A DNA stretch of 64,000 nt, taken from assembly GCA_900045905.1 (NCBI GenBank), contig FCNS01000046.1:1-64000 (forward strand), given 5' to 3'. A program made the position numbers and the translations under genes. Under the pieces are notes generated by a model. The model searched no databases. It had not been told where the DNA came from and was given only the letters and a program-made list of their open reading frames with translations. This document shows positions 57,304-64,000 of this stretch, piece after piece (the stretch's first letter is position 1; each line of letters opens with the position of its first letter). The stretch is from Clostridiales bacterium CHKCI001 (GTDB taxonomy: Bacteria > Bacillota > Clostridia > Lachnospirales > Lachnospiraceae).

Positions 57304-58692
57304 TTATTTACAATTCTTTAATTCTTGTACAAGCTGATCGTATTCTGGTGCAGCTAAAAAGTTTGTAATTAAAACTAACTTTGCATTTGGATTACTTGCC
57401 TGTGCTCTTGGCCCCAAATCCCTATGTGTTACTACAACCTGTGCATCAGCTGGAATGGAAGATACTGGAGAATGAATCACTTCAATTCCTGTAAGTCCTG
57501 CATCGGTTATTTTTTTCTTTAATACAGTTGCCCCCATTGCACTGGAACCCATACCTGCATCACATGCAAATACAATTTTATGAATTTCTCCAGCTATTGC
57601 CGCTGTCTTCTTTTCCGTTACTTGGCCTTTTGATTGGGCTTTCATATCTTTCATCTGAGATGCTGCAGCTTCTAAATCTTCATCTTTTCCAGCGAATCGA
57701 ATAATCGGTACTGCTACTAAAAATGCTACCACTGCTGCTATTATTACACCTGCTAAGATTCCGATATAACCTCCCTTTGGTGTTAGAGCCAAAATAGAAA
57801 TAATACTTCCTGGAGATGCCGCAGACACTAAACCTGCATCAAGTAAATTGAATGTAAAGATTCCAGCTGCTCCACCTGCAATTGCTGCAACTAATAACAG
57901 TGGATTCATCAATATGTATGGGAAGTAGATTTCATGAATTCCACCAAAGAAGTGAATAATTACTGCACCTGGTGCAGAACTCTTTGCAGAACCTTTTCCA
58001 ACTAAACAGTAAGCCAATAAAATTCCAAGTCCTGGTCCTGGATTTGCTTCCAATAAGAAAAAGATCGATTTCGATGCTTCTTCTACTTCTTTTAATCCCA
58101 TCGGTGAGAAAATACCATGATTTAATGCATTATTTAAGAATAATACTTTCGCTGGCTCAATTAATATACTTGCTAATGGAAGCAATCCTCTATCTACGAA
58201 GAACTGTACTCCTGTTGCCATTGCGTTATTCATAACGGAAACAAATGGTCCTACTACAAATAATGCTAGAATTGCTAAAATACCACCTAAAATACCAAGA
58301 GAAAAATTATTGACTAACATTTCAAATCCAGCCTTAATTTTTCCTTCTACTAACTTATCAAACTGTTTAATCACCCATCCGCCGAATGGTCCCATTACCA
58401 TGGCTCCAATAAACATTGGATTTTCTGGAGCACCTGCAATTGCTCCCATTGTTGCAATTGTACCAATTACACCGCCTCTTTGCCCAGCTACCATCGTACC
58501 ACCTGTATAGGCAATCAATAACGGTAATAACATTTTAGACATTGGACTTACCAATTCTGCAATTGCTGCATTTGGAAACCATCCATCTGCAATAAATAAT
58601 GCTGCAATTAATCCCCAAGCAATAAATGCACCAATATTCGGCATTACCATTCCACTTAGGAAACGTCCAAACAACTGTACTTTTTGTTTCAT
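57304..58692 (-). CDS. mtlA: PTS mannitol-specific EIICB
   Basis: About 462 residues. The N-terminus KVQLFGRFLSGMVMPNIGAF closely follows known MtlA proteins. EIIC includes NHGIFSPMGLKEV and FGGIHEIYFPYIL; EIIB carries the phosphocysteine in FACDAGMGSSAMG. It imports and phosphorylates mannitol at C1. The separate EIIA is 8 kb downstream. ATG 58692 fits the AAGAGG site best; ATG 58698 is too close to it. Confidence 0.93.
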   Translation of the reverse strand: MKQKVQLFGRFLSGMVMPNIGAFIAWGLIAALFIADGWFPNAAIAELVSPMSKMLLPLLIAYTGGTMVAGQRGGVIGTIATMGAIAGAPENPMFIGAMVMGPFGGWVIKQFDKLVEGKIKAGFEMLVNNFSLGILGGILAILALFVVGPFVSVMNNAMATGVQFFVDRGLLPLASILIEPAKVLFLNNALNHGIFSPMGLKEVEEASKSIFFLLEANPGPGLGILLAYCLVGKGSAKSSAPGAVIIHFFGGIHEIYFPYILMNPLLLVAAIAGGAAGIFTFNLLDAGLVSAASPGSIISILALTPKGGYIGILAGVIIAAVVAFLVAVPIIRFAGKDEDLEAAASQMKDMKAQSKGQVTEKKTAAIAGEIHKIVFACDAGMGSSAMGATVLKKKITDAGLTGIEVIHSPVSSIPADAQVVVTHRDLGPRAQASNPNAKLVLITNFLAAPEYDQLVQELKNCK

Positions 58693-58763
58693 ATTCATAC
58701 CTCTTCTCTTTTTTCGTCTTCGGATTAGGTATGATTGGCCAATCAAATCCCTTTGATAAGTTT

Positions 58764-58834
58764 ATTATAAAGTAAAAATCTATATTTTTTCAAGCAAAAG
58801 AAACCTGAATTTGGCATTAGCAACTAATGCCAAA
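58764..58834 (-). promoter_or_regulatory. mtlA promoter with perfect palindromic operator
   Basis: TTGAAA (58788-58793), 18-bp spacer, TATAAT (58764-58769) on the minus strand. At 58810-58834 is a perfect palindrome with 11-bp arms, TTTGGCATTAG-N3-CTAATGCCAAA, ending 16 bp upstream of the -35. The outer TTTGRCA/TGMCA parts and the spacing recur at the mtlF promoter. This is probably the MtlR binding site. Confidence 0.72.
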
Positions 58835-58840
58835 AATAAA

Positions 58841-58881
58841 AAAGAGTAATATTATCACTGACATAGATAATATTACTCTCT
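58841..58881 (-). terminator. terminator of thrC
   Basis: AGAGTAATATTATC pairs with GATAATATTACTCT around a 9-nt loop, followed by CTTTTTTATTTTT on the minus strand, 10 bp past the thrC stop. Confidence 0.85.
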
Positions 58882-58890
58882 TTCTTATTA

Positions 58891-60384
58891 CTATTTGTTT
58901 AATCCTAAAATATCACATACTGTCTCTTTCATTTGATCTTTATCACATACTCTGTTGTGCAAAACTGGAGCAGTACGAATTTCTTGGATTGCTTTCGGAA
59001 TTGCCACATTAGAAAGTTTATTCAATTCATCGACTAGCTCAAAATCACCCTTTTCATCATAGGATGGATCAATTGCATTCATGACACTTCTTGTAAATTT
59101 ATATGGACTTGCAGTCGATGCGATAACTGTTTTCGTATTGTCACCACTATCCTTCACATATTTGTCATATACACAAGATGCCACGGCTGTATGCGTATCC
59201 ATAATATAATGATAGGTTTCATACATTTTTTTAATCTGATTGGCTGTTTCTTCCTCTGTTGCATAGTTTCCATAAAAGTCTGCTAACTGTGCCTTCATCT
59301 CATCTGTAATTACGTATTTACCCGTCTGAGCCAAATCATTCATAAGAGCTGCATCCTTGTTTGCATCCGCTCCAGCAATCTTATAAATCAAACGTTCCAA
59401 ATTACTGGAAATTAGAATATCCATCGATGGAGAGGTTGTCAAAATAAAGTCACGGTTTTTATCATAACATCCTGTTGTAAAGAAATCGTATAATACTTTA
59501 TTATCATTGGATGCACAGATTAGTTTATGAATCGGCACTCCCATCTGTTTTGCATAGTAAGCGGCCAAAATATTGCCAAAGTTACCAGTTGGGACAGTTA
59601 CATTGATTGACTCACCATTTTGAATCTCACCAGAAGCCAAAAGCTGTGCATAAGAATACACATAATAAACAACCTGAGGTACCAAACGTCCAATATTAAT
59701 AGAGTTAGCAGAAGAGAACTGGAATCCTGCTTGATTCATCTGCTCTGCGAGTTTCTTATCATTAAATAATGCTTTTACACCAGTTTGTGCATCATCAAAA
59801 TTACCATGAATACCTACAACCCATGTATTATCTCCTTTTTGCGTTACCATTTGCTTTTCCTGAATTGGAGAAACGCCTCCCTTTGGATAAAATACAATAA
59901 TCTTAGTTCCAGGTACATTTGCAAAGCCTGCCAATGCTGCTTTACCTGTATCTCCACTCGTTGCTGTCAAAATTACAATTTCATTACTGCAATTATTTTT
60001 CTTAGCAGCAGTTACCATCAAATACGGTAAAATTGATAACGCCATATCTTTAAACGCAATCGTCGCACCATGGAATAACTCTAAATAATAAGCATTCCCT
60101 TTCTTTACTAAAGGTGCAATAACCTTTGTATCAAATTTATCATCATAGGCATGACTAATACAATATTTCAACTCTTCTTCTGTATAATCCGTTAAAAACA
60201 GCTTCATTACTTCATATGCTGTTTCTTGATAAGAGAGTCCCGCAAATTCAGAAATTGGACGCTGTAATGACGGAATTTGATCTGGAACAAATAATCCTCC
60301 GTCTTTTGCTAGTCCCTGTAATACCGCTTCTGATGCAGTATATGCCTTTTTTTCTCCTCTTGTACTTCTATAAAGTAATTCCAT
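58891..60384 (-). CDS. thrC: threonine synthase
   Basis: PLP enzyme of 497 residues that turns O-phosphohomoserine into threonine. The N-terminus has YRSTRGEKK and the GLAKDGGLFVP signature; the PLP lysine is in FHGATIAFKDMALS, and the phosphate loop is in PTGNFGNI. ATG 60384 follows GGTGGAGAG. It is preceded by its own promoter and followed by a terminator, so it is monocistronic. Confidence 0.95.
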   Translation of the reverse strand: MELLYRSTRGEKKAYTASEAVLQGLAKDGGLFVPDQIPSLQRPISEFAGLSYQETAYEVMKLFLTDYTEEELKYCISHAYDDKFDTKVIAPLVKKGNAYYLELFHGATIAFKDMALSILPYLMVTAAKKNNCSNEIVILTATSGDTGKAALAGFANVPGTKIIVFYPKGGVSPIQEKQMVTQKGDNTWVVGIHGNFDDAQTGVKALFNDKKLAEQMNQAGFQFSSANSINIGRLVPQVVYYVYSYAQLLASGEIQNGESINVTVPTGNFGNILAAYYAKQMGVPIHKLICASNDNKVLYDFFTTGCYDKNRDFILTTSPSMDILISSNLERLIYKIAGADANKDAALMNDLAQTGKYVITDEMKAQLADFYGNYATEEETANQIKKMYETYHYIMDTHTAVASCVYDKYVKDSGDNTKTVIASTASPYKFTRSVMNAIDPSYDEKGDFELVDELNKLSNVAIPKAIQEIRTAPVLHNRVCDKDQMKETVCDILGLNK

Positions 60385-60501
60385 CTCTCCACCAAACCTT
60401 TCCTGATCGTCAGATAGCACAGTAATTCAAATCGTTAACATTTCTTATCAGATCATTCATCTTTGATAAGCACAAAAATCAGTGCTGTCTTACCATGCTT
60501 T

Positions 60502-60530
60502 ATCATAGCATAGAACCTTTTGTTTGTCCA
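60502..60530 (-). promoter_or_regulatory. likely thrC promoter
   Basis: TGGACA (60525-60530), 17-bp spacer, TATGAT (60502-60507) on the minus strand. The leader carries two small hairpins (AGCAC/GTGCT and CTTATC/GATAAG) without a T-run; no T-box specifier structure is visible. Confidence 0.55.
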
Positions 60531-60580
60531 GTAAAACTTACGCCTTAGAAAGACCTTTGTCTGTCATATACGGACACTTC

Positions 60581-61921
60581 CTATTGTACCATAGAATTTA
60601 ACTTTGTCATACTCTCTTTTCCTGAAATTGCTTCAATATTATTAGCAAATATTACATCCGTAACATGATTGTCTTTGGCAAGCTGAATTAAATTATCTTT
60701 GTAATAACGATAATCTACTACAATCACTTTCTGATAATGATCCACTAGAAATGGTACAAAAGCATTTCCAAATGATTCTTTAACAACAAGACAAGTAGAA
60801 CCATCGCTTAGGTTTGGATTGTCAATTACACTATATGGATTATCTCCCCCAATAAAACAACTATATTTATTGCCAGGCTGATAAGAAGAAACATCATTAA
60901 CAATTGGCCAATTTAATTGATTGCCACTTTTTTCTGTAATTGACATTCGATTGGTGGACAGCGGAACATATGCATCTACCGTCTCTGGATTATTCTTTAA
61001 TTCATTTGCTTGTGTACTGGAATAATAACTTCCAATAAAGTTTGGAAAACTCATTTTTTCATACTCACTTAATTCATGTGCTTTTATTCCTTTTGCTTTT
61101 GCAAATTGTTGATAGCTATAATAAGCTCCAAGTGCCGTCCAATGATGATCCGTTGCAAAGAAAATTTTTTCTTCTCTATGCCCATACAACGTATCAAAGA
61201 TTGGCACTTGTACTACATTACGATTCATGGATTTATAATAATAATCAATTGCTGCTTTTTGATCGCTGCCCCCGATTTCTTTTTGCTTACTCTCAGAAAG
61301 TAAAATTCCAGAATTATCTGGAATCATCATTGCATAGACCGTTGCCTGCCCTTCTAATCCATTTGCCATACGATTTACCGTATCAATAAATAGATTCGCT
61401 GCATCCAGATTAAAATAATAAATACCATATGCCTGTTTTCCATCTACATAAATACTTCCATGAACCTGCGGTGCTACTGTTTGTGCTACTGTCGTTTGTT
61501 CTGAGGAGCTTTCTGACTCAGCCACAGTAGTTTCTGGCTCTTTCGACGCTGTTGTAGTCATTGCCCCTGTTGGAATCTCATCTCCTGTATTATTGCCCCC
61601 TCCGTGAATTTGCTGTCCACGAAGTCCATATAATTCTTGTATATCTGAATTTACAGCCAACAACTGGTCTCTAAATGGAAATGTATCTGCATACCAAGTA
61701 TCCATATCTTTAAAATAAGTTCCATCTAAAAGAGCCTGCTTTGAAAATTGGGGAAATTCAGTTAATGTTCTCTTCTCCAAATCAGATACCTTTGGACGAA
61801 GCGGCATAAGAAATCCTACTATACATCCGCCTAGTAAAATTCCAAAAAATAGTCCTGATTGAATGATATGATAAACCTTTGAAACTTTTTCTTTCTTTTT
61901 TAAAAATTGTTCTTTTTCCAT
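60581..61921 (-). CDS. DHHW-motif protein, AlgJ/AlgX-like partner of an O-acyltransferase
   Basis: A 446-residue extracytoplasmic protein with one N-terminal transmembrane helix (about 20-40). The DHHW motif lies in FFATDHHWTALGAYYS, the family's putative catalytic Asp/His, and a Ser is found in VKESFGNAFVPF, as in SGNH-like AlgX/AlgJ. A Thr/Ser/Glu linker lies at about 115-145. It starts 11 bp after the MBOAT gene. Such pairs O-acetylate surface polysaccharides. Substrate unknown. Confidence 0.85.
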   Translation of the reverse strand: MEKEQFLKKKEKVSKVYHIIQSGLFFGILLGGCIVGFLMPLRPKVSDLEKRTLTEFPQFSKQALLDGTYFKDMDTWYADTFPFRDQLLAVNSDIQELYGLRGQQIHGGGNNTGDEIPTGAMTTTASKEPETTVAESESSSEQTTVAQTVAPQVHGSIYVDGKQAYGIYYFNLDAANLFIDTVNRMANGLEGQATVYAMMIPDNSGILLSESKQKEIGGSDQKAAIDYYYKSMNRNVVQVPIFDTLYGHREEKIFFATDHHWTALGAYYSYQQFAKAKGIKAHELSEYEKMSFPNFIGSYYSSTQANELKNNPETVDAYVPLSTNRMSITEKSGNQLNWPIVNDVSSYQPGNKYSCFIGGDNPYSVIDNPNLSDGSTCLVVKESFGNAFVPFLVDHYQKVIVVDYRYYKDNLIQLAKDNHVTDVIFANNIEAISGKESMTKLNSMVQ

Positions 61922-61932
61922 CTGCTTTCCCT

Positions 61933-63360
61933 CTAAAATTGAAAATATAAAAATGGATTATAACTATTTCCTACTAATGCCATTACAGATAATAATAACA
62001 ACACAGCTGGAACAATCATATCAATAAGGTATAATAAATGTGGGCATCGCTGCTTTGCCTCTGCCGATGCGTACCATTTCTTACGAATTATCTTTCCAAT
62101 TGGGGTAATTGCAATCACTGCAACAATCAAAAAGAAGATATTATTCTGAATTAATAATGTCGTCTCCATATTCATCCAATTTCTTCCTGAAAAGTCAAAC
62201 ATCCCTTTTAATACTGTAATCAGCTCTTGCATATTCTCAAATCGGAATATAACCCATCCAAAGTACACAACCAAAATTGTGTAAATCCATCCAAAAATTT
62301 TTGGAATACGATCTAATAATTTTCCTAAAAATAATCGCTCTATTACAAGAAAAACAAAATAGAACAATCCCCATAAAATATAATTCCAACTTGCTCCATG
62401 CCACATTCCTGTTAAAAACCATACAATAAATAGATTTCGGAACGTACAAAAACTTCCTTTTCGATTCCCTCCCAGCGGAATATAAACATAATCTCGAAAG
62501 AATGTACTCAAGGAAATATGCCACCGACGCCAAAAATCTTTCACCGACACGGCTATGTAAGGATAGTTAAAATTCTCTAAATAATGAAAACCTACCATTC
62601 TTCCCATTCCAATCGCCATATCGGAATAAGCAGAGAAATCTAAATAGATCTGCAACATATAAAATAACATTCCAAGCCAAAGTCCAGAGACAGATGCGGT
62701 TGCTAATTGATCGCTTACGATTAATGTATCTGCAAGACTCGCACATGTATTTGCCAAAACAGCTTTTTTAGCAAGTCCTACACAAAACCGTCTTACCCCT
62801 TCTGCCACATCATGGGCAGTTACGGATCGATCTTCGATTTCATCTGCCACTGTTTGATAACGCACAATTGGACCTGCAATACATTGGTGGAATAAACTAC
62901 AATAAAGCAATACTTTCCAATAGCGTCTTTGCACCGCTACTTCCTCTCGATATACATCTACTACATAAGATAGTAATTGGAATGTGTAAAAGGAGATTCC
63001 AATTGGAAGCACAATATTAGGAACTTCATTCGGAAATCCTGTTAGATATTGCAAATTTGTCAGGAAAAATCCAGTATATTTAAAAAATCCAAGTGTCAGT
63101 AATGCTCCGAAACATTCTAAAAACATCCAGATTTTTTTTCCTCTCTTTGTTCTAGCGTTGGCAATGCGGCATGCAGTAAACCAGCTCCAAAAGCTCAAGC
63201 CAACTAACAATACTAAGTATTTTGGTCCGCCCCATGAATAAAACACAAGGGAAAATAATAATAGTACAATATTTTTCTGTTTGATTGTAGACGCAAAAAA
63301 ATACGCAATAAAACTAAGCACAAGAAAAGCGAATACAAACAGTAAACTTGAGAATACCAT
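61933..63360 (-). CDS. MBOAT family O-acyltransferase, AlgI-like
   Basis: A 475-residue membrane protein with about 10-12 hydrophobic helices. The MBOAT signature is visible: WRRWHISLSTFFRDYVYIPL and the invariant histidine in TGMWHGASWNYILWG. It moves acyl groups across the membrane, here probably acetyl for the DHHW partner. It starts after GGAGAG and has its own promoter at 63443-63471. Confidence 0.92.
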   Translation of the reverse strand: MVFSSLLFVFAFLVLSFIAYFFASTIKQKNIVLLLFSLVFYSWGGPKYLVLLVGLSFWSWFTACRIANARTKRGKKIWMFLECFGALLTLGFFKYTGFFLTNLQYLTGFPNEVPNIVLPIGISFYTFQLLSYVVDVYREEVAVQRRYWKVLLYCSLFHQCIAGPIVRYQTVADEIEDRSVTAHDVAEGVRRFCVGLAKKAVLANTCASLADTLIVSDQLATASVSGLWLGMLFYMLQIYLDFSAYSDMAIGMGRMVGFHYLENFNYPYIAVSVKDFWRRWHISLSTFFRDYVYIPLGGNRKGSFCTFRNLFIVWFLTGMWHGASWNYILWGLFYFVFLVIERLFLGKLLDRIPKIFGWIYTILVVYFGWVIFRFENMQELITVLKGMFDFSGRNWMNMETTLLIQNNIFFLIVAVIAITPIGKIIRKKWYASAEAKQRCPHLLYLIDMIVPAVLLLLSVMALVGNSYNPFLYFQF

Positions 63361-63442
63361 ATTAAACTCTCCATTCTCCTAACATCACAAAATAATTACC
63401 TGCTTTTTTCATTTGCACGAAAGTAGCTGCGGTATCTGGTTG

Positions 63443-63471
63443 ATTATACCTCATAACCGACTAGATCGCAA
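63443..63471 (-). promoter_or_regulatory. sigma-A promoter of the MBOAT-DHHW operon
   Basis: TTGCGA (63466-63471), 17-bp spacer, TATAAT (63443-63448) on the minus strand, about 80 bp before the MBOAT start. Confidence 0.6.
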
Positions 63472-63486
63472 GCTCTTTATCAAGAG

Positions 63487-63531
63487 AAAAGAGTTATATT
63501 TAGCTCTACCAAGTCTAAATACAACTCTTTT
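63487..63531 (-). terminator. terminator of ilvB
   Basis: AAAAGAGTT-TATTTAG pairs with CTAAATA-AACTCTTTT, with T-rich tails on both strands, 27 bp after the ilvB stop. Confidence 0.78.
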
Positions 63532-63557
63532 TCATACGTAACTATAAAGTCATCTGC

Positions 63558-64000
63558 TTATTTCACAGATAAGTCTTCTTCTGAAAAGCACTCTTCAATT
63601 GGTGCGCCTGGAGCAACCATTGGAAATACCTTATCATCTTTTTCAATCTGGCATTCAATTACAACTGGAATATTTAAATCAATTGCCTCACGAACTGCTG
63701 GTTCAAATTCTTCACATTTTGTAACACGATATGCCTTTGCTCCCATTGCCTCTGCCAATTTTACAAAATCTACCTGATCTTCTAAAACGGTATGGGAATA
63801 ACGTTTGCCATAGAATAAGGTTTGCCACTGACGTACCATACCCAGAACATGATTATTTACTACAATCTGAATTACTGGAATATTATAACGAGTCGCTGTA
63901 GCAATCTCATTCATATTCATGCGGAAGCAACCGTCTCCTGCAATATTAATCACCGTTTTATCCTTACAGCCCATCTTAGCTCCAATTGCAGCCCCAAGAC
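63558..64000 (-). CDS. ilvB: acetolactate synthase large subunit, C-terminal part
   Basis: The gene runs off the right edge; only about 147 C-terminal residues are inside. They hold the thiamine-diphosphate motif GDGCFRMN with the second half NNHVLGMVRQWQ and the FAD-family C-terminus (VIECQIEKDDKVFPMVAPGAP). This matches biosynthetic acetolactate synthase in branched-chain amino-acid synthesis. No start codon is visible in the window. Confidence 0.9.
   Translation of the reverse strand, partial: LGAAIGAKMGCKDKTVINIAGDGCFRMNMNEIATATRYNIPVIQIVVNNHVLGMVRQWQTLFYGKRYSHTVLEDQVDFVKLAEAMGAKAYRVTKCEEFEPAVREAIDLNIPVVIECQIEKDDKVFPMVAPGAPIEECFSEEDLSVK

Noticed and set aside
60421-60580. T-box leader upstream of thrC
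   Set aside because: Only two short hairpins are present; no T-box sequence (TGGNACCGCG type), specifier loop or terminator is seen.

Overview
The window looks like a low-GC Firmicute of the class Clostridia, most likely a Lachnospiraceae-type gut anaerobe. The evidence is AT-rich intergenic DNA, strong GGAGG ribosome sites, an hprK-murB-rapZ-whiA-crh cluster, sporulation-associated YlmC/YmxH and YqeG proteins, a DUF5688-like protein, and a selenium-dependent molybdenum hydroxylase locus. Almost every gene is on the minus strand. The clear exceptions are an XRE regulator at 43.2-44.0 kb and a carbamate kinase remnant near 16 kb. All assignments come from reading the sequence; no database search was run.

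Layout. 0.2-6.5 kb: a six-gene polyamine operon (speD-speA-speE-speB-carboxyspermidine synthase-nspC) that encodes two routes to spermidine. 6.5-7.4 kb: a non-coding gap with an unusual run of hairpins. 7.4-8.7 kb: a cation/proton antiporter. 8.8-17.6 kb: a three-subunit molybdenum hydroxylase, then yqeB-yedF-selD (selenium and cofactor supply), then remnants of a hydantoinase, a fused xanthine dehydrogenase and a carbamate kinase, then a living purine permease. It reads as a purine-degradation island that has partly decayed. 17.9-32.3 kb: mostly housekeeping genes (HD hydrolase, a 3D-domain wall protein with 39-bp repeats, an rRNA methyltransferase, pfkA, dnaE, aroE, tRNA-Arg, efp, yqeG, ylmC, nrdR, prfC).

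32.5-42.3 kb: hprK-murB-rapZ-whiA-crh, uvrC, ftsH and clpX. 42.3-44.0 kb: a possible structured RNA, a 53-residue gene and a divergent XRE/S24-like regulator with repeated operator-like sites. 44.1-47.0 kb: an HtrA protease and a proline/serine/glutamate-rich membrane protein. 47.3-58.7 kb: a mannitol-type PTS locus with its own HPr, a zinc dehydrogenase, a 1-phosphofructokinase, EIIA, the MtlR activator and two tandem EIICB transporters. A 2.8-kb block is inserted in the middle; it holds a lipoprotein and two broken reading frames and is bracketed by two copies of the same hairpin. 58.9-64 kb: thrC, an MBOAT/DHHW cell-surface acylation pair, and the 3' end of ilvB.

How the parts may work together. 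HPr kinase, a Crh-like HPr (Glu15, Ser46) and a PTS-locus HPr (His15, Ala46) are all encoded within 15 kb. This suggests that the signalling and transport roles of HPr are divided between proteins. The mtl locus lacks a recognisable MtlD. Its dehydrogenase resembles L-sorbose-1-phosphate reductases and sits beside FruK, so mannitol-1-phosphate may be oxidised to fructose-1-phosphate. Both mtl promoters carry the same dyad (TTTGRCA-N11-TGMCA) just upstream of matching -35/-10 boxes. The dyad resembles Bacillus MtlR operators and ties the two halves of the locus into one regulon.
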